DNA from: Bin87 sp965220095
GTDB taxonomy: Bacteria; Chloroflexota; Dehalococcoidia; Lucifugimonadales; UBA3495
Direction of reading: 5' to 3'
DNA: 64,000 bases
NCBI GenBank assembly: GCA_965220095.1
Contig: OZ244805.1
Coordinates: 1,178,001-1,242,000 of the forward strand
Below the pieces are notes generated by a model, which was given only the letters and a program-made list of their open reading frames with translations, did not search any database and was not told the origin of the DNA. The first letter of the stretch is position 1, and the number at the start of each line of letters is the position of its first letter. Below are positions 8,632 to 17,824 of this stretch, one piece after another. The position numbers and the translations under genes are program-made.

Positions 8632-9936
8632 TTACGAAACGGACGCTATGGCGTGGTCCAGTATGTCGGCGGCAAGGTCCATCTGGGCTTCCGTCGTGGT
8701 GAACGGCGGTACAAACCGCAGCGTCGAACCACGCCGACGAACGCTTACGATCAGCCCGTTCTCCAGGCACAATCGCCCAATCCGTTGGCCCTGCTCATAA
8801 GCGGGTTCCTTGCTTGCCCGGTCGGTAACGAACTCGATTCCCTGGAGCAGCCCGCGACCGCGAACGTCGCCCACCAGTTCGTGCCGCTGGCTCAATCGGA
8901 GCAGGTGCCCCTGCCAATACTTCCCAATCCGGTCGGCAACGTCAACCAAACTTTCTTCGAGAATTATGTCCAGGCTGGCGATGGCAGCGTTGCAGGTCAG
9001 TGGGTCGTTGGAGTGGGAGTGAGCCACGACCAGGCCGGTCTCTACCGCCTTCTCCTCAATTTCGTCGGTGGTTATGGTGGCGCTGATGGCGATACCACCG
9101 CCGAAGTGCTTTGAGATGGTGAAAATGTCGGGCACGACGCCTTCTTGCTCGAAGGCCCACATTGATCCCAATTTGGCCAATCCAGTCTGCGCTTCGTCGA
9201 GAATCAGGAGCATTCCCCGCCGCTCACAGCGTAGTTTCAACTCCTGCAGCCAACCAGGCGGCGGTTCTATCACGCCGCCGGCGCTGAAGAGCGGCTCGGT
9301 AATCACTGCCGCCATACGACCGTCGGCCTGCGCGTCCAGCAACTCAAAGCTGGTGTCCAGGCAGGTGTAGTCGCAAGCTGGTTGATTCTGGCAAAAAGCG
9401 CACCGGTACCGGTAAGGCGCGATGATGGGGTAGTTGCCGGGCGCATAAGGGCCATATCCCTGATGCCATCCAGAAAAGGTAACTGCCCGGGTGGCGTCGC
9501 TCATGCCGTGAAAACTGACCACCGGGCTGGCTATTTCGTAGCCGCCGGTGTAGCGCTTGGCGATTGCCATGGCAGCTTCGTTGGAATCGCTGCCCGAGGT
9601 GAGGAACATACTCCGGTTTAGGCCGGGAGGCGTAATCTCCGCCAGTCGGCTGGCGAGGATAATCTCCCGATCGTTGAACATCGTCATGTGGCTGTGAATC
9701 AGTGACTCGCAGCTTTCCTGGAGGGCCTGTACGATCCGGGGATGGTTATGGCCCAACGCAGCGCACATCTGGCCGGAATTGAAATCCAGGTACTCCTTTC
9801 CGTTGATGTCGCGAACCACCGAACCGCGACCCCAAACGAATATGGGGCCGGTGACGCTGCTCCGGTCCATCCGACTGCGGAAGCTGTACTTCCGCGCCAG
9901 GTCCAGCAGTTCCTCTTCAGAGTATGTATCAGCCAT
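8632..9936 (-). CDS. Class III aminotransferase (PLP-dependent)
   Basis: A 434-residue fold-type I aminotransferase. Conserved blocks include YLDFNSGQMCAALGHNHP, MFLTSGSDSNEAAM, LLILDEAQTGLAKLG with the PLP-binding Asp, and TISKHFGGG with the Schiff-base Lys near residue 276. A Cys-rich stretch RCAFCQNQPACDYTC near residues 180-195 has four Cys and resembles the dialkylglycine decarboxylase branch. The start is the ATG at 9936 after a GGGAGG site. Substrate could be an omega-amino acid or 2,2-dialkylglycine. It stands alone, with integrase relics on both sides. Confidence 0.85.
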   Translation of the reverse strand: MADTYSEEELLDLARKYSFRSRMDRSSVTGPIFVWGRGSVVRDINGKEYLDFNSGQMCAALGHNHPRIVQALQESCESLIHSHMTMFNDREIILASRLAEITPPGLNRSMFLTSGSDSNEAAMAIAKRYTGGYEIASPVVSFHGMSDATRAVTFSGWHQGYGPYAPGNYPIIAPYRYRCAFCQNQPACDYTCLDTSFELLDAQADGRMAAVITEPLFSAGGVIEPPPGWLQELKLRCERRGMLLILDEAQTGLAKLGSMWAFEQEGVVPDIFTISKHFGGGIAISATITTDEIEEKAVETGLVVAHSHSNDPLTCNAAIASLDIILEESLVDVADRIGKYWQGHLLRLSQRHELVGDVRGRGLLQGIEFVTDRASKEPAYEQGQRIGRLCLENGLIVSVRRRGSTLRFVPPFTTTEAQMDLAADILDHAIASVS

Positions 9937-10047
9937 GAACAACCTCCCTGAACTTCGGGTACGGGTCATTCTAGCCCGGCGACCAAACCTGTCAATCCTG
10001 ACATACTCGTCGACGTCCCACGGTGAGTACCGATCTCGGCGCCCCAC

Positions 10048-10374
10048 GCCCGGGCAGAGCTGCTGCAAACCGCCCTCATTTCGGCTACCAGTTACGGCGC
10101 CGTGGGACCGGGTCGACTGATCGAGTCCTACAGGACAACGACCTGCCGGCGGGTGCAGGCGGCGCCGGAGTTGGCGACGGAACGGGCACAGTTGGCACCC
10201 GGCCGGCACGTTGAGACGCACGCGCTGGGACATAGCTACATCCGGCACGCTCTGAAGAACGTCACGCCGCTGAACTACCTGATCCGGTGGCTGGGCCATG
10301 CCGACATCGAGACGACGCTGATTTACCTGGAGCTGGTGCCGGATCCGACGGGCAACCTGGTAATACCGGCCTAA
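10048..10374 (+). pseudogene. Tyrosine recombinase C-terminal fragment with mutated HxxR box
   Basis: Reads ELLQTALISATSYGAVGPGR, then GRHVETHALGHSYIRHALK, WLGHADIETTLIYLELV. The layout matches the integrase pieces at 7.2-8.4 kb. The catalytic Arg of HALRH is Gly here (HALGH), while the LGH His and the Tyr remain. The N-terminal two thirds are missing. Inactive. Confidence 0.7.
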
Positions 10375-10387
10375 CTTTGTTCCTCGT

Positions 10388-11124
10388 CTAGCAACCGGCG
10401 GATAAAATCATCGGCCCTGGCTCGGCTATCCGCAGAAAGTTGTTGTAACACTTCTGTCGGGTCACGTGATTGTTCGTCCAATTGGTCTTGGTGGTCGTCG
10501 TAACTACCCGACCGAAGGAAATCGGCTTCTTTCGCCGAGTTGGAATCGTCCGGCGCTTTTGGTAGCCCCTCCGGATCCACTGCGTACCAGAGCGGAGCAC
10601 GGCCACTGTTCGATCATCCAGATCTACGACGCGTTCACCTCTGGTGGTTTTTGGCATTTCCAGGCTCAAACCGTTCGCAGTGATGACCAACGAGCCGACG
10701 ACTTTCAGCCGACGGTTTTTCCGGTCAACGTCCTTCCACTGCAACGCTAACACCTCGCCGCGCCGCATCCCCGTGAACGCCACCAGGTGGATGGCCGGCC
10801 ACAAGCGGTGATCCTCCAGTTCAGCCGTAACCAACAGCTGCCGCACCTTGGCGATGTCGGGAGTAACGGTTTCGTGTTTGCGGACGGACGGCGGCGTCAC
10901 CGCGGTCACCGGGTTTCGCGAGATCAACTCCATCCGAAGGGCGTGCCGCATCGAGGCGTTCAGGAGGTGATGAACCATCTAAACTCCCTTTGCCGACATC
11001 CCACCACGCAGCAGCTTTGATTCCAAATCCTGAATGCGGGCCGGCCTGATAACGGTCGACGGTTTTGCGACGCCAGTTGGGGACAACGACCTCTTCCATC
11101 CACTTTGTGAGCCACTCTCCCAAG
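10388..11124 (-). pseudogene. Integrase, C-terminal part (gene cut by an IS)
   Basis: This is the downstream part of an XerC-like integrase whose N-terminus lies at 12582-12777, on the other side of the IS at 11125-12581. It begins TLGEWLTKWMEEVV (core-binding domain), loses frame after KTVDRYQ, then resumes as AFTGMRRGEVLALQWKDVD, which holds catalytic Arg I. After DDRTVAVLRSGTQ the text decays, and no HxLRH or Tyr is left. So the gene suffered both an IS insertion and internal loss. Confidence 0.8.
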
Positions 11125-12581
11125 GTGGACTTTCCGCATTTCAAGCGGCGTAAGCAAGCGAATCTACAAGTCGGTGGTACAGGGCGACCGGGAGTTCCTG
11201 AATGTCGGGGTCGGTGGCCGACGTTGAAAAACCCTCCGACTCCAGCCACAGTTGGCGTCGCACCAGGGCGATGGCGTCCACGAAGGTCGGCGACGGCTTG
11301 TCATACCAAGCGGCCTTGCGTTGGGTCATGGGGCGCTGTTTTTGCAACGCGTGAGCGGCCAGGGTGGTCCAGGAGAAGAGACCCAGCAGGACAGGCGTGG
11401 TGCGGGCGATGGCCAGGTCGGACCACTGGCGCTGGGTCTCCACGCCCAGGTGGGTACGCACCTCCTGAAAGGTGACCTCCAGTTGCCAGCGCAGGACAAA
11501 CCATTCCAGGATCTGGGTCGGGTCCGCCGATGGGTCGGTACACAGCAAAGCCTGGGTGGCGAAGGCGCCCTGGGGATCGCGGATCAGCACCCAGCGAATG
11601 AGGACGGGAGGCTTGCCGGAGCGGTACCAGACTGCCGTCTGGGAGGTGAGTTCCACCGTGCGGGTGGCGCCGTTATACCAGGCCACGGCCACACTGGCCC
11701 AAGTTGCCTGGGGCTGGTCGAGGAGGGCCTTCAGCGAGGGTCGCCGCGCGCCTTTCAGCGGCGGGCGGCCCTGCTGACCCGGCTGACGGGCCGGTGCTGG
11801 CGCATAGAGGGCGGCGTCCAGACGTAGTCTGGCAATGAGGGTAACGGGTTCACGGAGGGATTGGCAGCAGTGGAGCAGATCCAGCACGGCGTAGCTGTTG
11901 TCGCCCACCAGCGCCAGCGGTCGCTGCGGCAGCCAGCGCCTCAGTTGCATGACCATCTGCCGCGCCCAGTCGGTGAGTTTCTTGTGTCGGCGTCCCTGCT
12001 GCTGGTAGTACCGCGTCGAGGGCGCCAGCACGGTGAGCGCCGGCAAGGCCCAATGGCGTCCGGCCCAGGGCACGTGGCCCAGCCACATCAGAGAGATCCA
12101 GCGCAGGCCGCTGGCCTTGACCAGTTGCTGGCGGCTGGAACGCACCGCATCGCGGTAGATGCCCCGACCTTTGATCTTGGCGCCGCGACGCCGTTCCAGG
12201 GTTTCGTCAATGCCGAAGACCAGTGGGCCGTCGCCGCGGTCCAGGTGCTGGAGCAGCAGCACCAGCAGGATACGGGCCGCCTCACGGGACGACCACACCG
12301 CCCGGTTGAGCACCTCATGGTAGCGGGCGTAGTCGCGCTGGTCGCTGCGGCCCATGACGCGCAGTGCCGCCGCCACGGTGCGCTGACCCGGGGTCAGGAT
12401 CGCGCCGATCAGCAGCACCTGGGCTTTCCGCCAAGTCGGGTTGGTAAACAGCGTTGCGAAGGGACCGACAACGGCTACAATTGCATCGGGCAGGGTGAGC
12501 ATGGCTGGACCTTTAGTGAGATTTGGGTCAGGCCAGCTTACCCTGCCTTTATACTTTTTCTAAATTTTGCGGAAAGTCCAG
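11125..12581 (-). mobile_element. IS4/IS701-superfamily element, copy A (intact)
   Basis: The 1457-bp element has ends TGGACTTTCCGCA and TGCGGAAAGTCCA and is flanked by the same 5 bp, CCAAG, at 11120-11124 and 12582-12586. It lies inside an integrase gene. Two further copies, at 15854-17332 and 17825-19303, share the ends and the transposase but carry a disrupting insert. This is the only copy in the window with an unbroken transposase. Confidence 0.9.
11141..12502 (-). CDS. DDE transposase, 453 aa
   Basis: A full-length transposase of the IS4-type DDE fold (DDE_5 kind). The acidic triad can be placed at FGIDETLERRRG, VGDNSYAVLDLL and RWQLEVTFQEVR (the Y/R-E signature region). Almost the whole element is this one gene, ending 17 bp from the left tip. 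It is intact and could act in trans on the broken copies B and C, which have the same ends. Confidence 0.9.
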   Translation of the reverse strand: MLTLPDAIVAVVGPFATLFTNPTWRKAQVLLIGAILTPGQRTVAAALRVMGRSDQRDYARYHEVLNRAVWSSREAARILLVLLLQHLDRGDGPLVFGIDETLERRRGAKIKGRGIYRDAVRSSRQQLVKASGLRWISLMWLGHVPWAGRHWALPALTVLAPSTRYYQQQGRRHKKLTDWARQMVMQLRRWLPQRPLALVGDNSYAVLDLLHCCQSLREPVTLIARLRLDAALYAPAPARQPGQQGRPPLKGARRPSLKALLDQPQATWASVAVAWYNGATRTVELTSQTAVWYRSGKPPVLIRWVLIRDPQGAFATQALLCTDPSADPTQILEWFVLRWQLEVTFQEVRTHLGVETQRQWSDLAIARTTPVLLGLFSWTTLAAHALQKQRPMTQRKAAWYDKPSPTFVDAIALVRRQLWLESEGFSTSATDPDIQELPVALYHRLVDSLAYAA

Positions 12582-12777
12582 CCAAGGTGAACGTCTTCTC
12601 AGGGGGCGGCATACCTTTGTCCACCTCGGCGGGGATTTCGCGCATCCGCTTTTCAGCATCCGGCTTCCGCCCGCGCACTGTCTCGGTATGGCGCTTTCGC
12701 CGTTCGTGGGCGTCCCTGCCGAGGAAAACCTGGAGTTCCCAGGAGCCGCGGCTCCTCTGACGTATCGTGCCACGCAT
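12582..12777 (-). pseudogene. Integrase, N-terminal part (gene cut by an IS)
   Basis: Starts MRGTIRQRSRGSWELQVFLG, the arm-type DNA-binding domain of phage integrases, and continues RKRHTETVRGRKPDAEKRM and the linker EVDKGMPPPEKTFTLA. There the IS begins. The duplicated CCAAG joins this end to TLGEWLTKW at 11124 on the far side, the expected next domain. The interrupted gene can thus be rebuilt. Confidence 0.8.
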
Positions 12778-12933
12778 AAGTTCCGCCTCGGTCGTAGCGC
12801 GCCTGGATTTTCATCGGCATGCCGTTGAACCAGTTACTGAAATTCACTTCCCTATCCCAGCAAAGTAGCGGCCCGGGACCGGAAATTGCTGGTTAAATAT
12901 TTATGTAAATTAGATTCGAGGGTCAACATCTAA

Positions 12934-14453
12934 TATTACAACGACGGGTTAGGGAGGGATGCTTGTGGATGTCTGGCCAGCGGCGCGGCGTTTCTCATGG
13001 GACTGTCTGGCTCGCTCGTTGCGTTGCTGGACACCAGCTAGCCATAGCAGCAACTCCTCCGGCCCGAACCGCTCCCGCGGCAAAAGCTCACGCACCACTC
13101 GGTACACCTGGGGCCGGGTGATCAGGGGCATCTTTCCCCCCAGTCCCTGTTGCAAGGTCAGCAGAAAGGCGCCGGCCGGCAGGCACATGGTGATGTGGTG
13201 ATGCCAGCCGGCCCAGGTGCGAGTTTCGTACTCATCGAGGCCCACGTCGCTCTGCTCGGTCTCGAACTCGGTTTCAATGCGCCAGCGGGAGCCGCCCACA
13301 TCGGCCAGGGTTGCCAGAGGCGTGTCCTCAGGAGCGTTGGATAGCAGGAGCGTTGGATAGATAGTAGCGGGGCTCGCTGCCGTCGCGGTTCTGGCGATAG
13401 ATGGCCCAGAGGATTTCGCCGGGCTTGCGTCGGCGCGTTACCCGCACCCGCTGGGCGCTGAATACGCAGGTGCGTGGCCCCTGGCTGCCCGCCGCAATGG
13501 TTAGCTCTCGCCAGGCATCCGGCGGCAGCGCCGTACTGCGCTCCGACATGGTCCGCCGCTCCGCACGCCGCGGTCTGGGTTTGCGGGGACGCCCGTTACC
13601 CCGGTAAGGCGGATCGGTGGTAAGGCGGATCGGTGGTAAGGCGGATCGGTGGTAAGGCGGATCGGTCCAAGTGGGTTCCAGCGGCCACACCGTCATATCC
13701 GGACGCACGTCCAAAACGTAGTACATTCCCGCCGACGCCAGGCCCTCCCGCAGCGTCGGCGACATCCCGAAAGCGGAATCGCCAGCCACCCACTGTGCGC
13801 TGCGGTGGCCTCTGGCCGGGGCACACTCCAGCATAGCCATGGCCAACTCCGTCTTGCTTTGGTACTCCCGCCGGCTCGCCGGCACCCCCGCCGTCGCACC
13901 ACGCTCCCCATCCCCAGTCCATTCCTCCGGCAGATACAGCCGCTTGTCCACCAGCGCCCGGCCCCTGGGCCCCACCTGGGCCAGGAACACCCCAGCCGGG
14001 CAGTTGGCAATCTTCCCCAATGCTCCACAGTACTGACGAGCCACTCCCGCCGACTTCACCCCCGGCTTGGGAAAGTCGCTGCCGTCCAACACCCACACCG
14101 CCTCCGGATGCTCCAACCGGGAACACAGATACTCCGGTAGCCAGCCGATGACCGCGTCGTCATCCCAGCGGGCCTCGGTAAGAAAACGCTGCAGCACACG
14201 CGGCGACGCTGTAACCGTCTCTGACAGGTTTTCCGCATTGCGCCGCTCCCGGGACTGCACCAGCAGGGCTGGCAGGTATTGCCCACTACGCTCCCGCCAC
14301 TGCTTGCGACCGAAAACCGGCGCACAGTAGTCGTGAAAATCCTGGAAGGCCTCGTACACTCGGTCCCAAGCTGCCGCGTCCATCGCCCCACCTCACCTCC
14401 CGTAGCCTCCGATTGCGCCGCGAAATCCTACCACATAACCCGTCGTTGTAATA
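12934..14453 (-). mobile_element. IS701-family element, 1520 bp
   Basis: Perfect terminal inverted repeats TATTACAACGACGGGTTA and TAACCCGTCGTTGTAATA, with 4-bp direct repeats CTAA at 12930-12933 and 14454-14457, as usual for IS701. One transposase gene, broken by a frameshift near the 3' end. The IS5 element at 14458 starts exactly at its right target repeat. Confidence 0.9.
12949..14383 (-). pseudogene. IS701 transposase, frameshifted
   Basis: The main frame (14383 to 13328) has ERSGQYLPALLVQS, EAVWVLDGSDFPKPGVKSAGVARQ-type text with the first Asp, and AQWVAGDSAFGMSP with the second. The last part (WRIETEFETEQSDVGLDEYE with the catalytic Glu) is in another frame after a short duplication of GCGTTGGATAG near 13335-13365. 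A 16-bp unit (TAAGGCGGATCGGTGG-type) is repeated four times at about 13606-13670. This adds 16 residues in frame before NGRPRKPRPR. Confidence 0.85.
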
Positions 14454-14533
14454 CTAAGAGAGTGTCTAAAAAGGGTGAAACCAGCATAACGAAATGCAAG
14501 CGCGGGCGGGATGGGCTAGCATAGTCTGGAGGT

Positions 14534-14740
14534 ATGGCAAGATCGGCTTACCCCAGCGACCTGGACGACCGGGAATGGCAACTGCTCGAACCCTTGCTGG
14601 CGCCCCCCAAACGTGGCGATCGGCCCCTCAAGTATCCCCGTCGGGAGATCGTGAACGCCATTCGCTACGTGCTGCGCACTGGATGCGCCTGGCGGATGCT
14701 GCCCCATGATCTGCCACCCTGGCGTACCGTCTTCCACTAA
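14534..14740 (+). pseudogene. IS5 transposase, N-terminal piece of the interrupted element
   Basis: Reads MARSAYPSDLDDREWQLLEP, YVLRTGCAWRMLPHDLPPWR and then VFH, where the guest IS begins. The text resumes at 15715 as FRTWRQDGTW, the expected next phrase, and again at 17338 after a second guest. Confidence 0.85.
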
Positions 14741-15711
14741 GAGCCTATCCTAAAAACTGGTGGAAACTTGCAGGGGCGTTGCGGGAAGGAAAGCGGGGGT
14801 TGCGTCTAGACTGGGGCAATGACCAAAGCGAAAGATACCAAGCCGCCACGTCCGAAGCGTGCTGGCCCAGCCACCAAGACCAATCCCACCACCGGCGCGT
14901 TCCAGATCTCCGACGAGCTCTGGGAGGTGCTGGCGCCCCTGATCCCCGAGCATGTGAACACCCACCGATTCGGCGGCGGCCGGCCCCGGGTTCCCGACCG
15001 CACCTGCGCCAATGGCATCTTCTACGTGCTGCGCACCGGCTGCCAGTGGAAAGCCCTGGACGCCACGGGCATCTGTTCCGGGTCCACCGCCCACCTGCGC
15101 TTTCAGGAATGGGTTGCCGCTGGAGTGTTCCTGGAGCTGTGGCGGGTGGGACTGGAACGCTATGACGAACTGAAGGGGCTGGACTGGAGTTGGCTGAGTA
15201 TGGACGGCGCCATGACCAAATCGCCCTTGGGCGGGGAAAAAAACCGGCCCCAATCCCACTGACCGAGGTAAAGGCGGCGTCAAGCGCAGCCTGTTGACCG
15301 AAGCTGAGGGCATTCCGGTGGGGCTGGCGGTGGACGGAGCCAACCGTCATGACATGAAACTGGTGCGGGCCACGGTGGACAGCCTGCCGGTGCCCCGACC
15401 AGCGCCCACTCCGGACCAACCCCAGGGTATGTGCCTGGACAAAGGCTATGACTTTGACGAGGTGCGCCGCACCCTGGACGAGTTTGGCTTCACCGCTCAC
15501 ATCCGCAGCCGGGGCGAGGAGGCCAAGGCCATCAAAAGAGCAGCTGGATTCAAAGCCCGGCGCTGGGTCGTGGAACGCTCGCACAGCTGGCTGAACCGCT
15601 TCCGGCGCATCCTGGTCCGCTGGGACAAGTCCCCTGAGAACTACATCGCCTTTCTTCATTTCGCCTGCGCCCTCACCGCCCTCAGAGCTGCTGGGTTATT
15701 AGGATAGGCTC
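14741..15711 (+). mobile_element. IS5-family element nested in another IS5 element
   Basis: Perfect 13-bp ends GAGCCTATCCTAA and TTAGGATAGGCTC, with TAA on each side (14738-14740 and 15712-15714). It is 971 bp with a two-frame transposase, and sits inside the transposase gene of the host element. Confidence 0.9.
14819..15707 (+). CDS. IS5-family transposase in two frames
   Basis: Frame one (14819-15262) has ISDELWEVLAPLIPEH, YVLRTGCQWKALD and SWLSMDGAMTKSPLGGEK, with the first Asp. Frame two (about 15245-15707) continues TGPNPTDRGKGGVKRSLLTE, GLAVDGANRHDM, LDKGYDFDEV and RRWVVERSHSWLNRF. They meet at a seven-A run at 15237-15243, a likely slip site that would rebuild GGEKTGPNPTDRG. The element has perfect ends and may be active. 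Confidence 0.85.
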
Positions 15712-15714
15712 TAA

Positions 15715-15853
15715 TTCCGTACCTGGCGTCAGGATGGAACCTGGCACCGCGCCAATGACATCCTGCATTCCAGCTTGCGACAAGGCCAGGGACGCCCGGC
15801 CAGCCCCACGCAGCCATCATCGACAGTCAGTCGGTGACAGTCAGTCGGTAAAG
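15715..15853 (+). pseudogene. IS5 transposase, middle piece of the interrupted element
   Basis: Reads FRTWRQDGTWHRANDILHSS and DSQSV, then a tandem copy of ACAGTCAGTCGGT shifts the frame. At 15854 the second guest IS begins. The piece links the fragments at 14534 and 17338. Confidence 0.75.
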
Positions 15854-17332
15854 CTGGACTTTCCGCATTTCAAGCGGCGTAAGCCAGGGAATCGACAAGT
15901 CGGTGGTACAGAGCGACTGGGAGTTCCTGCGTATCGGGGTCGACGGCCGACGTTGAAAAACCCTCCGAGGCCAGCCACAGGTGGCGTCGCACCAGGGCAA
16001 TGGCGTCCACGAAGGTCGGCAACGGCTTGTCGTACCAGGCCGCTCGGCGCTGGGTCATGGGGCGCTGTTTTTGCAACCCGTGGGCGGCCAGGGTGGTCCA
16101 GGAGAAGATTCCCAGCAGGACGGGCGTGGTGCGGGCGATGGCCAGGTCGGACCACTGGCGTTGGGTTTCCACGCCCAGGTGGGTCCGCACCTCCTGAAAG
16201 GTAACTTCCAGTTGCCAGCGCAGGACAAACCATTCCAGGATCTGGGTCGGGTCCGCCGCGGGGTCGGTGCACAGCAAGGCCTGGGTGGCGAAGGAGCCCT
16301 GGGGATCCCGGATCAGCACCCAGCGGATGAGGACTGGAGACTTGCCGGAGCGGTACCAGACCGCCGTTTGCGACGTGAGTTCCACCGTGCGGGTGGCGCC
16401 GTCATACCAGGCCACGGCCACGCTGGCCCAAGTTGCCTGGGGCTGGTCGAGGATCGTTTTCAGCGCGGGTCGCCGCGCGCCTTTCAGCGGCGGGCGGCCG
16501 TTCTGACCCGGCTGACGGGCTGGCGCGGGCGCATAGAGAGCGGCGTCCAGCCGTAGTCTGGCAATGAGGGTAACGGGTTCACGGAGGGATTGGCAGCAGT
16601 GGAGCAGGTCCAGCACGGCGTAGCTGTTGTCGCCCACCAGCGCCAGTGGACGTTGGGGCAGCCAGCGTGGTTCGGCAGGCTCACCATGAGCGGGGTTGCA
16701 GGATCATCTGTCGCGCCCAGTCGGTGAGCTTCTTGTGCCGACGTCCCTGCTGTTGGTAGTACCGGGTCGATGGCGCCAGCACGGTGAGCGCCGGCAAGGC
16801 CCAATGGCGTCCGGCCCAAGGCACGTGGCCCAGCCACATCAGGGAGATCCAGCGCAGGCCGCTGGCCTTGACCAGTTGGCTCCGGCTGGAACGCACCGCG
16901 TCGCGGTAGATGCCCCGACCTTTGATCTTGGCGCCGCGACGCCGCTCCAGGGTTTCGTCGATGCCGAAGACCAAGGGGCCATCCCCACCATCAAGGTGCT
17001 GGAGCAGCAACACCAATAGGATGCGCGCCGCTGCACGGGGCGACCACACCGCCCGGTTGAGCACCTCATGGTAGCGGGCGTAATCGCGGTGATCGCTGCG
17101 GCCCATGACCCGCAGGGCCGCGGCGACGGTGCGCTGACCCGGGGTCAGGATCGCGCCCACCAGCAGTACCTGGGCTTTGCGCCAGGTCGGGTTGGTGAAC
17201 AGCGTTGCGAAGGGAATGAGTATGGATACAATGGCATTGGGCAGGGTAAGCATAGCTGGGCCTTTAGTGAGATTTTGGTCAGGCCAGCTTACCCTGTTTT
17301 TATACTTTTTCTAAATTATGCGTAAAGCCTAG
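15854..17332 (-). mobile_element. IS4/IS701-superfamily element, copy B (disrupted)
   Basis: The same element as copy A, 1479 bp, with ends CTGGACTTTCCGC and GCGTAAAGCCTAG. It is flanked by TAAAG at 15849-15853 and 17333-17337. This 5-bp duplication lies within the host IS5 gene, at the codons for Val-Lys of DSQSVK. It differs from copy C by only a handful of bases. Confidence 0.9.
15870..17253 (-). pseudogene. DDE transposase of copy B, split by a repeat insert
   Basis: The N-terminal part (17253 to 16681) and the rest (16637 to 15870) match the 453-aa transposase of copy A. At 16667-16693 a stretch GTTCGGCAGGCTCACCATGAGCGG-like replaces a few bases of the gene, a net gain of about 22 bp, and shifts the frame before VGDNSYAVLDLL. 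The insert matches the unit of the tandem array at 26431. Confidence 0.85.
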
Positions 17333-17337
17333 TAAAG

Positions 17338-17812
17338 ACTGGTGAAAAGGGGGCCGAGAGGCTACGACGCGGGCAAGAAGGTAAAGGGGCGAAAACGGCA
17401 TATTGTGGTGGATACCCTGAGGTTGCTACTGGCGGTGGCGGCGCATCCGGCTGATGTTCAGGACCGAGACGGCGCCCGACTGGCATTGCAGCGCTTGTTG
17501 GGTCGGCACGATCGACTAAAGTGGTTCTATTGATTGTTGATCTGGGCCGATGGCGCCTACGGTGGCAAACTGGTGGAGTGGGCCAGGACGGTGGGCGGCT
17601 GGCGCCTGGAACTGGTGCGCCGTCCCTCGGGGCAGCAGGATTTCCAGGTACTGCCCCGGCGTTGGGTAGTGGAACGCACCTTCGGCTGGTTGAACCGGCA
17701 ACGGCGGTTGAGCAAAGACTACGAGGCATTGTGCGAAACCACCGAAACCTGGCTGTACATAGCAATGACCCGGTTGATGCTACACCGCTTAGCCCGCGGT
17801 TCGCCTTTTTAG
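17338..17812 (+). pseudogene. IS5 transposase, C-terminal piece of the interrupted element
   Basis: Continues RGYDAGKKVKGRKRHIVVDT from the DSQSVK box at 15850, then meets a TGA at 17531-17533 with an apparent small insertion. It goes on in the same frame as IWADGAYGGKLVEW and RRWVVERTFGWLNRQRR. It ends just before the right tip of the element. Confidence 0.8.
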
Positions 17813-17824
17813 ACACCCTCTAAT

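Larger units (their letters stand above)
14458..17820 (+). mobile_element. IS5-family element interrupted by two other ISs
   Basis: Ends GAGAGTGTCTAAAAA (14458) and TTTTTAGACACCCTC (to 17820), flanked by TAA at 14455-14457 and 17821-17823. Without its two guests (14741-15711 and 15854-17332) the element would be about 0.9 kb, normal for IS5. Its own transposase is thus in three pieces. Confidence 0.85.

Noticed and set aside
7894..10374. Treating the integrase pieces as intact small genes
   Set aside because: They lack the N-terminal domains, and the one at 10048 has lost a catalytic Arg. They are relics.
17531..17533. TGA inside the IS5 piece as recoding
   Set aside because: The host element is already broken, no Cys is expected there, and the local text shows a small insertion.
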